From Opitutaceae bacterium (lineage in GTDB: Bacteria; Verrucomicrobiota; Verrucomicrobiia; Opitutales; Opitutaceae), in the NCBI GenBank assembly GCA_005792355.1, contig SXSC01000161.1:1-38700 (forward strand): a stretch of DNA of 38,700 bases, in the 5' to 3' direction. Below, in pieces: positions 13,952-23,282 of the stretch. The notes beneath the pieces were generated by a model, which did not search any database, was not told where the DNA came from, and was given only the letters and a program-made list of their open reading frames with translations. Positions within the stretch are counted from its first letter, which is position 1. Every line of letters begins with the position of its first letter. Position numbers and translations under genes: made by a program.

Positions 13952-16198
13952 ATGCAGGCGATGATCGTCGGAGTCCATCCGCTCGCCGGGTTCGACAAAC
14001 TGCTCCATTACCGGGTGCCGGTGGCGATGGGCGCGTCGGTGGCGGTCGGTTCGCTGGTGCGGGTGCCGATCCTGAACGGCATGAAGCTGGCCGTCGTGGG
14101 CGAGATTGGCGCTCCGCGGGATTTTCCGATCGACCGGCTGAAGTCGCTCGCACAGGTCGTGTATCCGTTTCCCTCCCTCACGCCGGATCTGCTGGAACTC
14201 TCCCGCTGGATGTCGCACTACTATGCGTGTGGCCTCGACAGCATCATCGAGACCATGATTCCCGCCGCGGTGCGGCGCGGGGCGGGGCTGAAGCAGGAGA
14301 AGTTGCTGGTGGTCGCGCAGAAGCTGAGCGCGGAAGAATTGGCGGTCCTGGAAAAACGCGCGCCGCAGCAGGCCCGGCTGTATCGCTTGCTGGCCGAGCA
14401 GTTTCGGCCGCAGGCCAAGGCTCCGGTGCTGGCACGACTCGGGCTGACCGCCGCCGTTGTCAATGCCCTGATCAAGCGGGGAGTGCTGCGGGAGGAGTCG
14501 CGGCGCATCGAGCGCGTCGCGTACACGGACGATCATGCCGCCGGCGAACTGGTCGCAGCGATGCCCCACCAGCTAAACGCCGAGCAACAATTCGCGGTCG
14601 ACGCGCTGGGGGCCGAGTTTGCCACGGAAAAATTCGGGGTGGCGCTGCTGCTGGGCGTGACCGGATCGGGCAAGACGGAGGTCTATCTGCGCGCGATCGA
14701 CACGGCGCTGAAGGCGGGCGGTGGCGTGGTTTTTCTGGTGCCGGAGGTGGCGTTGACCCCGCAGACGGTGGCGCGGCTTCGCTCCCGGCTCGAGGCGATC
14801 GCGCACGGCCAGCGGTGTGTGGTCTGGCACAGTCATCTCAGCGAAGGGGAGCGGCTTGACGGCTGGCTGGCGCTCGCGACGGGTGAGGCGAGGGTGGTGG
14901 TCGGCGCGCGCTCGGCGGTTTTTGCCCCGGTGCAGAACCTGCGGCTCATCGTCGTCGACGAGGAACACGAGCCCGCCTACAAGCAGGACGAGACGCCGCG
15001 CTACCACGGACGCGATGTCGCGGTGATGCGCGCCAAGCTGGCCGGGGCGATTTGCGTGCTGGGATCGGCGACGCCTTCGCTGGAGAGTTTTGCCAACGTC
15101 GAGGCGGGGAAATACAAGTTGCTGCAGCTCCCGCAGCGGGTCGATGACCGCAAATTGCCCTATATTGACGTGGTGGACCTGCGGCTCGAGGCGGCGAAGC
15201 AACGCACGCTGCCCGCGCTCTCCGGCAAGCTGGTGCGGGCGATGCAGGATCGGCTGGAGCGTCGCGAGCAGACGATTCTCTTCATCAATCGTCGCGGCTA
15301 TTCGTCTTCGATGCTCTGCAAGCAGTGTGGTCACGTGGAAGGGTGTGCGCATTGCAGCATTGCGATGACGTTTCATCGCACCGACGACACGTTGCGCTGC
15401 CATCTATGCGGCGAACAGCGGACGGCGCCGACGCGTTGTCCGCAGTGCGGTGCGCCGGACATCCGGTGGCGCGGCCTTGGCACCCAGCGGGTGGAGGAGG
15501 CGGTGCGCCGGGTGCTGCCGCGGGCGCGCGTCGAGCGGATGGACGCCGACACGATGTCGAAGAAGAACCGGTTTCGCGAGGTGCTGTCGCATTTCCGGGC
15601 CGGCCGCATCGATGTGCTGGTGGGCACGCAGATGATCGGCAAAGGGCTCGATTTCCCGAATGTGACGCTGGTCGGGCTGGTCGATGCCGACATCTCGATG
15701 CACATACCGGATTTTCGCGCCAACGAGCGGACGTTTCAGCTCCTGGTGCAGGTGGCGGGCCGGGCGGGGCGCGGCGACCGGGCGGGGGAAGTGATCGTGC
15801 AGACGTTTACGCCGCAGGCGGAGGCGATTCAGTTTTCGCGCCACGCCGACTACGCCGGGTTCGCCGCCGCGGAGCTGAAGCTGCGGCGGGAATTTCACTA
15901 CCCGCCGTACCGCCATCTGATTCAGCATCTGTTTCGCGGGCCGAATCCGGAGAAACTGAAATTCTTCGCCGAGCAGTGGGCGAAGCTCGTGGAAAAAACG
16001 CTGGGCGACCGCGTCGAGTTGCGCGGTCCGGTCGCATCGCCGATCGAAAAAATCAAGGACGAGTACCGGTGGCAGCTGTGGTACTTTACCAACGGTGTGA
16101 CGAAGGTGGTGCCGGAACTGATGCGCCTGCGCGCGGGATTCGCCTGGGCCGACGACATCACGCAGCTGTTGGATGTGGATCCGGTGAATCTGGCTTAA
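13952..16198 (+). CDS. priA: Primosomal helicase PriA
   Basis: PriA, 748 residues, the superfamily 2 3'-5' helicase that restarts stalled replication forks. The N-terminal fork-binding domain (about 1-110) precedes the helicase core with Walker A GVTGSGKT (235-242) and Walker B DEEH (336-339). The helicase contains the PriA-specific zinc-binding insert with eight cysteines in four CxxC pairs (456/459, 465/468, 483/486, 496/499). Later helicase motifs include [18 protein letters not shown] and [15 protein letters not shown]. Length fits the family (about 730-800). I chose ATG 13952; GTG 13949 immediately precedes it. The frame runs on upstream to 13616 opposite the fur-like gene, without sense. 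Its stop overlaps the stop of the convergent permease gene. Confidence 0.96.
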   Translation: MQAMIVGVHPLAGFDKLLHYRVPVAMGASVAVGSLVRVPILNGMKLAVVGEIGAPRDFPIDRLKSLAQVVYPFPSLTPDLLELSRWMSHYYACGLDSIIETMIPAAVRRGAGLKQEKLLVVAQKLSAEELAVLEKRAPQQARLYRLLAEQFRPQAKAPVLARLGLTAAVVNALIKRGVLREESRRIERVAYTDDHAAGELVAAMPHQLNAEQQFAVDALGAEFATEKFGVALLLGVTGSGKTEVYLRAIDTALKAGGGVVFLVPEVALTPQTVARLRSRLEAIAHGQRCVVWHSHLSEGERLDGWLALATGEARVVVGARSAVFAPVQNLRLIVVDEEHEPAYKQDETPRYHGRDVAVMRAKLAGAICVLGSATPSLESFANVEAGKYKLLQLPQRVDDRKLPYIDVVDLRLEAAKQRTLPALSGKLVRAMQDRLERREQTILFINRRGYSSSMLCKQCGHVEGCAHCSIAMTFHRTDDTLRCHLCGEQRTAPTRCPQCGAPDIRWRGLGTQRVEEAVRRVLPRARVERMDADTMSKKNRFREVLSHFRAGRIDVLVGTQMIGKGLDFPNVTLVGLVDADISMHIPDFRANERTFQLLVQVAGRAGRGDRAGEVIVQTFTPQAEAIQFSRHADYAGFAAAELKLRREFHYPPYRHLIQHLFRGPNPEKLKFFAEQWAKLVEKTLGDRVELRGPVASPIEKIKDEYRWQLWYFTNGVTKVVPELMRLRAGFAWADDITQLLDVDPVNLA

Positions 16199-17427
16199 TC
16201 CGTCCGCAGCGCCTCGACCGGGCTGAGTTGCGAGGCGCGGATGGCAGGGTACAAACCGGCGACGACCCCGACGACGCCACTGAAGAGCACGCCGATGAAC
16301 AGCGCGGCGGGCGAGAGTTCCGGGCGGTTCGCCGGCACGACGACTTTCTGCAGAACCGCAATCAGACCGATGCTGGCGATCATGCCGAGGACGCCCCCGG
16401 CGACCGCGAGCGTGAGGGACTCGGCGAGAATCTGCACGAGAACGTCCATGCGTTTGGCACCCAAGGCGCGGCGCACACCGATCTCGCGGACGCGCTCGCT
16501 GATGGAGGCGAGCATGACATTCATGATGCCGATGCCACCGACGATGAGTCCGATGGCGGCGACGCCGCCGAGGGAAACGACGTAGCTCCGGCGGGTTTCC
16601 TCGAACCGCTGCAGCAGGTCTTCGCGCGTTTCGAGCCGGGTGTCCATGATCCCGCGGTGCGTGTGGGTGAGCACGTTGCCGACCTGTTCGAGGGCGTGGG
16701 GCATGTCGGCGATGTCCGCCAGTTGCACGCTCAGGACGTCGACATTTTCATCGATGCGGAACAAGGTTTGCGCAGTAGTGAGCGGAATGAACACGGCCGA
16801 GTTTTTCGAATTGAACCGGCCGCCGCCCATCGGGAACTGGTATTCCCGCAGCACGCCGCAAACCGTAAACGGCAGACCGTTGATGGTCACGATGCGGTTG
16901 ATGGGATCCAACCCGGGTGGGATGAGGAGTTCGGCGACGGACGATCCCAAGACGACCACCTGCATCTGAAATTCATTATCGAGTTCGCCGAGGAGGCGGC
17001 CTTGCGCGACTTCGAACCGATCCATGATGAAAGTTGCGGGAATGACCCCGCGCACACTCTGGCTGGTGGCCCGCCCCTGGAAATAGATTCGCGCTCCGCC
17101 GGGGATCAAGACCTCGGCGGTGACGCGCTGGGCGAGGGGCACGGCGGCGAGGATCGCATCGACGTCGTTGAGGGTACGACCGGGCGAGAGCATGGCCTTG
17201 TCACGTTGGGCGTCGGGCGGACGTCGGGCCACGACGCTGATGCGCTCGATCCCGCCGGTTTCGTAAATCATGGTTTCCCAACCGCGGAGCAGCCCCTTGA
17301 CGACACCCAGCATTCCGACCAAGGCCGCGGCGCCGAGCACGATGCCGAACAAGGTCAGAAACGATCGGAGTTTGTGCGCCAGGACCTCGCGCCAGCCACT
17401 GACCACGCCCATAAACAAGAGCCGCAT
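16195..17427 (-). CDS. MacB-type ABC transporter permease
   Basis: A 410-residue permease of the MacB/FtsX type (type VII ABC). The order is an N-terminal membrane helix (about 20-42), a large periplasmic domain (MacB_PCD, about 43-285), then three C-terminal helices from about 290. The conserved cytoplasmic loop SERVREIGVRRALGAKRMDVLVQIL is present, and the protein ends with [18 protein letters not shown], a textbook family ending. No ATP-binding domain is fused or encoded next to it. The adaptor gene is 12 nt upstream, so the pair is an operon; the ATPase must come from elsewhere. Related systems export macrolides, peptides or lipoproteins; the substrate here is unknown. Stop codons of this gene and priA share TTAA. 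Confidence 0.93.
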   Translation of the reverse strand: MRLLFMGVVSGWREVLAHKLRSFLTLFGIVLGAAALVGMLGVVKGLLRGWETMIYETGGIERISVVARRPPDAQRDKAMLSPGRTLNDVDAILAAVPLAQRVTAEVLIPGGARIYFQGRATSQSVRGVIPATFIMDRFEVAQGRLLGELDNEFQMQVVVLGSSVAELLIPPGLDPINRIVTINGLPFTVCGVLREYQFPMGGGRFNSKNSAVFIPLTTAQTLFRIDENVDVLSVQLADIADMPHALEQVGNVLTHTHRGIMDTRLETREDLLQRFEETRRSYVVSLGGVAAIGLIVGGIGIMNVMLASISERVREIGVRRALGAKRMDVLVQILAESLTLAVAGGVLGMIASIGLIAVLQKVVVPANRPELSPAALFIGVLFSGVVGVVAGLYPAIRASQLSPVEALRTD

Positions 17428-17439
17428 GGCGGGGGCGGG

Positions 17440-18684
17440 CTAGTGGCTGCGGCCGGGCTTGCCCGAGCGCGAACCGGAACCACGAGGTGGCGGTGGTGGC
17501 GCCGCGGGATCGACTTCGCGCCTGGCGTTTTTCGATTTGATGGGCCCGGTGGGTGTCAGGATGGGAACGTCGCCTTCGAATTCGAGCGGCCGGGTACGTG
17601 CCACCTCATCGCCGAATTTGAGTCCGCCGAGAATTTCAACGTAGCGGGTATCGGCGATGCCGATTTCAACCGGGCGGATTTCAAAGGCGGTCTCCTTGCG
17701 GATAAAGACATAGCGAAGCGCTTCGGCAGTGGAGAAGACCGCGGAGAGGGCCAGCGCATTGACATTTTCGGCCCGGGCGAGGGTGAACATCACCGTCGCC
17801 GACATGCCGGGCCTCAGCCGGCCGTCGGGTTCATCGAGGATCACATCGACCGGAAAAACCCGGGTCCGATCACTGGAGCTTTCCAAGGCGCTTGTCGCGA
17901 TGCGTTTGATGGTGCCGGTCATCTGCACGTTGCGCATGGCATCGACGCGGACGCGGGCGACGTCACCCACTTTGAGGCGGGCGACATCAATCTCGTTGAT
18001 GTTGGTGCGGACCATCAGAGCGGAGAGATCGGCAACTTCGCCGAGGAAGGTGCCGCCGTTCTGGGACGAGGCGCTGGTGATGACCTGACCCTCCGTGAGG
18101 TCTTTGAGGAGGAGGGTGCCGTCGTGAGGCGCCTGGATGATGGTCTTGGCGAGCTTGTCGCGCAGGTTGGCGAGTCTGGATTCGGCGATGGCGGTGTCGT
18201 TTTCGCTCAGCGAGAGAGTGATGCGCGAGTCCTCCATGTCTTTGGAGGTGACGACGCCCCGCTTCTGGAGTTCGAGCTGACGATTGTGGTCGCGGGTGGC
18301 GCGGAGCGTTTTTAGTTTTGCGGCCTCGATGCTGCGCTCCATTTCCGTGAGCTGGGTGAGGATGTCCTGTTGATCGAGCCGCAGGATTTCGTCGTGGCGG
18401 GTGAGTCGTTGACCGTCGATCGCGCGAATCTTCGCGATGCGGCCGTTGATTTCCGAGCGGATATCAGTCGAAAAGACCGCGCGCAGCCGCCCAACGGCGA
18501 TAATCTCCTCGGAGATGGTGGCCGTGCGCACTTTCGTTATCGGGACGGTATCCTCTCGTTTGGTGCCAAAGAGACTCGGGCTGACGTTGCGCCACACGAT
18601 CCGGCTTCCCCAGCCGACGGCGGCCAATACGACGAGGGCGACAACCGTGCGGAAAAGGGTTTGGGACCAGCGGGAAGACTTCAC
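17440..18684 (-). CDS. HlyD/MacA-type periplasmic adaptor subunit
   Basis: A 414-residue membrane-fusion (adaptor) protein for the adjacent MacB-type permease. An N-terminal membrane anchor (about 10-27) is followed by the biotinyl-lipoyl-like half motif (GRLRAVFSTDIRSEINGRIAKIRAIDGQRL), a long coiled-coil hairpin (about 105-190), the returning lipoyl half (IIQAPHDGTLLLKDLTEGQVI), then beta-barrel and membrane-proximal domains. The tail is Pro- and basic-rich (PPPPPRGSGSRSGKPGRSH). The start is GTG at 18684; no Shine-Dalgarno is visible upstream. It diverges from mpl across about 230 bp. With the permease it would form a MacAB-like tripartite export system that still needs an ATPase and an outer membrane channel, neither of which is in the window. 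Confidence 0.92.
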   Translation of the reverse strand: MKSSRWSQTLFRTVVALVVLAAVGWGSRIVWRNVSPSLFGTKREDTVPITKVRTATISEEIIAVGRLRAVFSTDIRSEINGRIAKIRAIDGQRLTRHDEILRLDQQDILTQLTEMERSIEAAKLKTLRATRDHNRQLELQKRGVVTSKDMEDSRITLSLSENDTAIAESRLANLRDKLAKTIIQAPHDGTLLLKDLTEGQVITSASSQNGGTFLGEVADLSALMVRTNINEIDVARLKVGDVARVRVDAMRNVQMTGTIKRIATSALESSSDRTRVFPVDVILDEPDGRLRPGMSATVMFTLARAENVNALALSAVFSTAEALRYVFIRKETAFEIRPVEIGIADTRYVEILGGLKFGDEVARTRPLEFEGDVPILTPTGPIKSKNARREVDPAAPPPPPRGSGSRSGKPGRSH

Positions 18685-18913
18685 AAGGGGAGGAAAGAGT
18701 AAGAGACGCGGCAGAATGCATTTGGAAACACGTCGCGGTGCGATTCCGCGAGCAGAAAAGGCAGCTATTAGATGCGAGGCAGCGATCGCGAAGCGAAATT
18801 GCTACGACGGAACGCGGCGGGGCGCGTGTCGCCGGGCTTGCGCTTTTTGGGTCGAGCAGGCACTTCGAACGCATGGCCATGGCGGAGCGCAACGACACGA
18901 CACTTTCGCAACG

Positions 18914-20344
18914 ATGAAGATCTATTTTATGGGGATCGGGGGCACGGCGATGGGCAACGCGGCTTTGCTGGCCCGCGCCGCGGGGCACGACGTGCTCGGC
19001 GCCGACGTCGGCGTTTATCCGCCGATGAGCACGGTGCTCGCGACGGCGGGTATCACCGTGCACGAAGGTTACGACGCAGCGCGACTGGCGGCGCTGGCGC
19101 CGGATCTGGTGGTGATTGGGAATGCGATGTCGCGGGGCAACGCGGAGGTCGAGTGGCTGCTGGAGACGCGGGTGCTCGCCTTCACGTCGCTGCCCGCCCT
19201 GTTGCACGACTCGATCCTGAACCGCCGGCGCAACCTCGTGATTTGCGGGACGCACGGGAAGACCACGACGACGGCCTTGACGGCTTTTCTGCTGCGCGAG
19301 GCGGGGAGGGATCCGGGTTTCCTGATCGGCGGCGTGCCGCAGGATCCGCCGCTCGGCGCGCACCTCGGCAACCTCGCGGATCCGTTTGTGATCGAAGGAG
19401 ACGAATACGACAGCGCGTTCTTCGACAAACGCAGCAAGTTCATCCACTACGCGCCGCAGATCGCGGTGTTGAACAATCTGGAGTTCGATCACGCGGACAT
19501 TTTCCGGGATCTGGCCGACGTGCAGCGCACTTTTACGCACCTCAGTCGAATCGTCCCGCGCAATGGCTGCGTGGTGTTGAATGGCGACGATCCGAACCTC
19601 CGCGCCCTGGGTCCGATGGCGTGGACCCGGGTGGTGCGGGTGGGGGTGGAAGCCGGCAACGACGTGCGGATCGCCGATTTTGCCGAGACGCCGACGGGGG
19701 TGACCTTCGGACTTACGTGGCGGGAAAAGCCCTGGGCGCAGGTGCGATGGGCCCTGTCGGGTTTGTTCAATGCGCGCAATGCCGCGATGGCGGCGACGGC
19801 TGCGGGGCTCGCGTTGAATTCGGCGGATCCCACGGGGCTCTCGCTGGGTTCGCTGGCGCGTTTTCGCGGAGTGAAACGCCGGCAGGAAGTCCGGCTGGCC
19901 AATTCGCGAACAACGGTGATCGAGGATTTTGGGCACCATCCGACGGCGTTGGCGGAGACGCTGCATTCACTGCGGGCACGGTATCCTGGCGCGATGCTGA
20001 CGGCGGTGTTTGAGGCGCGGAGCAATACAGCCCGGACCAAGTCCATGCAGGCTGGTTTCATGCGGGCGCTGGCGCTGGCCGACGATGTTTACCTCGGTGC
20101 GGTCAGCCGGGCTGCGTTGATTCCGGCCGACGAGCGCTTCGATCCCGAGGCGGTGGCGCAACAACTGGAGACGCAGGGTGTCGAGGCGCACTTTACCGCA
20201 ACCAATGCCGCGTTGCTGGAAAAACTGGTTGCGAATACGTTGGCGGCGGCGGTGGCGGTGAAGGCCAGATCGCGCGTGGTGGTGTTTTTCACCAACGGGA
20301 GTTTCGACGGCATCATCGACAAGTATGTGGTGGCGGCCGGGTAG
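18914..20344 (+). CDS. mpl: UDP-MurNAc:L-Ala-gamma-D-Glu-meso-DAP ligase
   Basis: Mpl, 476 residues, ligates recycled murein tripeptide to UDP-N-acetylmuramic acid in peptidoglycan recycling. The N-terminal MurC-like domain begins MKIYFMGIGGTAMGN; the ATP-binding P-loop GTHGKTTT is at 112-119; the central domain has NNLEFDHADIF, and the C-terminal domain begins near IEDFGHHPTA. The paired FIGGVPQDPPLGAHLG-like loop and the GDEYDSAFFDKRSKF segment are characteristic of Mpl rather than MurC. This supports a meso-DAP, Gram-negative-type cell wall with active recycling. I chose the ATG at 18914 because it opens the Rossmann motif; the frame extends upstream without sense. It is followed 77 nt later by the HtrA-like gene. 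Confidence 0.94.
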   Translation: MKIYFMGIGGTAMGNAALLARAAGHDVLGADVGVYPPMSTVLATAGITVHEGYDAARLAALAPDLVVIGNAMSRGNAEVEWLLETRVLAFTSLPALLHDSILNRRRNLVICGTHGKTTTTALTAFLLREAGRDPGFLIGGVPQDPPLGAHLGNLADPFVIEGDEYDSAFFDKRSKFIHYAPQIAVLNNLEFDHADIFRDLADVQRTFTHLSRIVPRNGCVVLNGDDPNLRALGPMAWTRVVRVGVEAGNDVRIADFAETPTGVTFGLTWREKPWAQVRWALSGLFNARNAAMAATAAGLALNSADPTGLSLGSLARFRGVKRRQEVRLANSRTTVIEDFGHHPTALAETLHSLRARYPGAMLTAVFEARSNTARTKSMQAGFMRALALADDVYLGAVSRAALIPADERFDPEAVAQQLETQGVEAHFTATNAALLEKLVANTLAAAVAVKARSRVVVFFTNGSFDGIIDKYVVAAG

Positions 20345-20421
20345 GTGCGCGCTGCGGAGTCCCCAATTACCGCTTGCGTCGGGTCGGCGAATCACCGTTT
20401 TTCGCCGCACGTAATTCCCCT

Positions 20422-22488
20422 ATGAATTTCCTGTGCAATCGCGGTGTGCGTCGCTTTCTGTGGCCTTGGCTCTTGCTGGCCGGCACCTGGCCCGGGGCGG
20501 CGGCATCCGGCGCGGCGCCGGCGAAGGTCGCGGCGGAAAACCCGATGCTCGCGGGCGTTTTCCCGACCATCGTACGGATCGAGGCGATCCAACTCCGGCC
20601 GAGTGACGGCCGTCTCACCAAGCGCTGGAGCGGTGGCAGTGGCGTCATTATCTCGGCGCAAGGTCACGTTCTGACCAATTGCCATGTGACCGAGGACGGG
20701 GATTTTTTCCGCGGTTACCTTTACGACGGTTCACATGTCGAGGCGAAGCTGGTGGGGCAGGATGCGTTGACCGACCTGGCCGTGCTGCAGCTCGATCTCA
20801 CGCCACGGGCGAAAAACGCCGCGCCGCTGGTGGTCGCGAAATTTGGCGATTCAAACGCGCTCGTGGTGGGCGAGGAGGTGTTTGCATTGGGCAGTCCGGG
20901 CTTTCTCTCGCAGTCGGTCACGCGCGGAGTCGTCTCGAATCCGTCGCTGGTGCTGCCGGAGCAGACGGTTGGGCGCATGATGCTGCGCGGCGAAGATGTC
21001 GGCATGCTCGTGCGCTGGGTATTGCACGACGCCCGGATCTTCGGCGGCAACAGCGGTGGGCCGCTCGTGAACGCCCGCGGCGAAATCGTCGGCATCAACG
21101 AAATCGCACTGGTGGGCTTGAGCGGGGCGATTCCCAGCGCCTTGGCGCGCGTCGTGGCAGACCAGCTCATCACCAAGGGTCGCGTCACCCGCGGTTGGTC
21201 GGGGTTGACGGTGCAGCCGCGCCTTGAGGCCGACGGCGAGGCGGTCGGCGTGATTGTGGGCGACGTGGCGGTGGATTCGCCGGCGGCGCGGGCGGGGTTT
21301 CTGCCGGGCGACATCATCTTCGCGTGCGACGGTCAGGCCATCGAGGCAGCTGAGGAAAAAGCCGTGGCGCATTTTAACCGGCTGGAAGCCAGCCAGCTTC
21401 CCGGCAACGATTTGATCGTCGACTTTCAACGGGCAGGAAAAAAACAAACGGCACGGATCAAGCTCAGCGTGCGCGAACCGGCGCGCGCCGACGATGCGGA
21501 ACTCCGCACCTGGGGCGCCGTCACGCGCGACCTCACTTCGAAGCTTGCGCGGGAGGAGCGCCTGCCGGATGCGCGCGGAGTCTGGTTGGAAAACGTCCAG
21601 CCCGCCGGTCCGAGTGGCCAGGCGGAGCCGGTGCTGCGTCGCGGGGATGTGTTGATCTCGGTCGATGGCCGGAGGGTCGGCAGTGTGGCGGAGCTGCGCA
21701 GCTTGACCGATGAACTCATGGCTGGCGCACCCAAGGGTGTGCGGGTGGTCCTCGCCACCGTGCGGCGCGATGGGGCGCTGATCAGCTCGGTGGTCGAATT
21801 GCGGCTGCAGGACGAACGCAATTTTCCGCCGCAGGCGCGCAAGGCGTGGCTCGGAGTGGCCTCGCAGCCGTTGACCACCAAGCTCTCGGCGCGGCTCGGG
21901 ATCAAGGCGGACGGCGGGGTTCGTCTCACGCGGATTTATCCCGGGACCAAGGCCGAGACGGCCGGACTCCAGGTTGGCGATGTGATTCTCGCGATCGACG
22001 GAACGGCGGTGCCGGCGCGGCGACAGGAGGACACCGACGTGCTGACGCGGCAAATTCGGCAATATCGCTCGGGCACAAGCGCGAGGTTTTCCCTCTGGCG
22101 GGAAGGCAAGGCGACGGAAGTAAACGTGACCCTCGAGGAGCAGCCGGTTCCGTCGGCCGAGATGGCGTGGTGGCAGGATCCGCACCTCGAATTCTCGGCG
22201 CGTGACATCGCGTTTGATGATCGCGTGAAATTGCAGCTTTCGCCGACGGCGAAAGGGGCGCTCGTGGAGAGTGCGATTCCCGCCGGCTGGGCGGCGCTGG
22301 CCGGCCTGCGCGCCGACGATATTGTCGAGAGTGCGGGTGGAACCCGGGTCGAGGCGCTGGAGGATCTCAAACAAGCGCGCGACCGGGCCGCGAAGGGCGG
22401 CCAGGATTGGTGGGTGCTGCTGGTCCGGCGCCGTGGTCAGACTCTCTTTGTCGAAATCAACCTGAAACCGGCCAAGCCACGACCATGA
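20422..22488 (+). CDS. HtrA/DegP-like serine protease with four PDZ domains
   Basis: A 688-residue exported protease. The signal peptide reaches about residue 30. The trypsin-like domain has an intact triad: His88 (LTNCHVT), Asp118 (DALTDLAVL) and Ser211 (GGNSGGPL). Four PDZ-like regions follow, at about 258-365, 370-470, 472-570 and 580-685, each with a G-[DI]-x-I-like binding strand such as AGFLPGDIIFACDG, RRGDVLISVDG, LQVGDVILAIDG and LRADDIVESAGG. DegP has two PDZ domains, so this is a larger variant. It probably acts in periplasmic quality control. I chose ATG 20422 because it opens the signal peptide. Its stop overlaps the next start (ATGA), so the two proteins are translationally coupled. 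Confidence 0.92.
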   Translation: MNFLCNRGVRRFLWPWLLLAGTWPGAAASGAAPAKVAAENPMLAGVFPTIVRIEAIQLRPSDGRLTKRWSGGSGVIISAQGHVLTNCHVTEDGDFFRGYLYDGSHVEAKLVGQDALTDLAVLQLDLTPRAKNAAPLVVAKFGDSNALVVGEEVFALGSPGFLSQSVTRGVVSNPSLVLPEQTVGRMMLRGEDVGMLVRWVLHDARIFGGNSGGPLVNARGEIVGINEIALVGLSGAIPSALARVVADQLITKGRVTRGWSGLTVQPRLEADGEAVGVIVGDVAVDSPAARAGFLPGDIIFACDGQAIEAAEEKAVAHFNRLEASQLPGNDLIVDFQRAGKKQTARIKLSVREPARADDAELRTWGAVTRDLTSKLAREERLPDARGVWLENVQPAGPSGQAEPVLRRGDVLISVDGRRVGSVAELRSLTDELMAGAPKGVRVVLATVRRDGALISSVVELRLQDERNFPPQARKAWLGVASQPLTTKLSARLGIKADGGVRLTRIYPGTKAETAGLQVGDVILAIDGTAVPARRQEDTDVLTRQIRQYRSGTSARFSLWREGKATEVNVTLEEQPVPSAEMAWWQDPHLEFSARDIAFDDRVKLQLSPTAKGALVESAIPAGWAALAGLRADDIVESAGGTRVEALEDLKQARDRAAKGGQDWWVLLVRRRGQTLFVEINLKPAKPRP

Positions 22489-23282
22489 ATCGATTCCGTT
22501 TTTTCCCTCTTGCCGCCACGTTCACGTTGGCAGTCCTGACGAAAGGGCCGATGGCCGCCGCGCCCGACGCCGCAGCGTCCGCCGGGCGGACGCTGTTGAA
22601 GCGTTATGCCGACACCGTGGTGGGTGTGGAGCTGGTGGTCACCGTCAAAATGAAAATGGGCGATCGCGAGATGCCGCCCCGGGAGCAAAGGATTGAGATC
22701 AATGGCACGGTGATTTCCGCCGGAGGGCTTACGGTGACGACGCTCGCGGGCGTCGATCCGCAGGTGCAGTTTGATGCGATGCGTTCGTCGCCGCAGGGGG
22801 CGCGCGGGGCGGAATTGGTGGGCGCCGATTTCAAGGAAGTGAAGCTGCGCCTGGCGGACGGCCGCGAAGTGCCGGCGCGTTTTGTGTTGAAGGACGCGGA
22901 TCTCGATCTGGCTTTCATGGCGCCGGAAACCGCCGAGCCCGGGCGCGAGTTTGCATACGTCGACCTCGGCCAGCCGGCGGAGGGTGTGGTGCTGGGCGAC
23001 TATTTCTTTGTCGCGCGAGCGTCGAAGGCCCTGCAGCGCGTGGCGGTGGTCCGGCGAAGCGAGGTGCTCGGTATCGTGGAGAAACCGCGCCGGTTCTTCC
23101 TCCTCACCGAGCAGTCGGTGGGCACCCCGATGTTCGATCCGGAGGGGCGGGTGCTGGGAATCGCATTGCAGCACTTCGCCAACGGTCGTCCGACGGGGAC
23201 CGTGGTCCTGCCGGCCGCGGACATTGCCGACATGGCCAAGCAGGCGGCGGCGTCGATGGCGGCCTCTGCGAAACAGAATTAA
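22485..23282 (+). CDS. Exported trypsin-fold protein lacking catalytic residues
   Basis: A 265-residue exported protein (signal peptide to about residue 25, cleavage near MAA). Its layout follows the protease domain of the gene before it: a strand pair INGTVISAGGLTVTTLAGV, the DADLDLAFM segment, and SVGTPMFDPEGRVLGIAL near the C-terminus. Aligned by eye with the upstream HtrA, the catalytic His corresponds to Gly89 and the nucleophile Ser to Val212, while the Asp (Asp141) is kept, so it looks like a pseudoprotease. It has no PDZ domain. The start ATG 22485 overlaps the HtrA stop. A role as regulator, scaffold or substrate-binding partner of the HtrA protease is inference. The stop shares TTAA with the convergent kinase gene. 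Confidence 0.82.
   Translation: MNRFRFFPLAATFTLAVLTKGPMAAAPDAAASAGRTLLKRYADTVVGVELVVTVKMKMGDREMPPREQRIEINGTVISAGGLTVTTLAGVDPQVQFDAMRSSPQGARGAELVGADFKEVKLRLADGREVPARFVLKDADLDLAFMAPETAEPGREFAYVDLGQPAEGVVLGDYFFVARASKALQRVAVVRRSEVLGIVEKPRRFFLLTEQSVGTPMFDPEGRVLGIALQHFANGRPTGTVVLPAADIADMAKQAAASMAASAKQN

Noticed and set aside
15325..18315. A 996-codon open frame on the + strand, the longest in the window
   Set aside because: It runs out of frame through the end of priA and antisense to the permease and adaptor genes, which have clear family motifs. Its translation is low-complexity Arg/Gly/Asp-rich sequence typical of shadow frames at high GC.
20851..22374. A 507-codon reverse frame opposite the HtrA gene
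   Set aside because: The forward frame has an intact protease triad, PDZ regions and a signal peptide; the reverse translation is Arg/His/Pro-rich and shows no domain.
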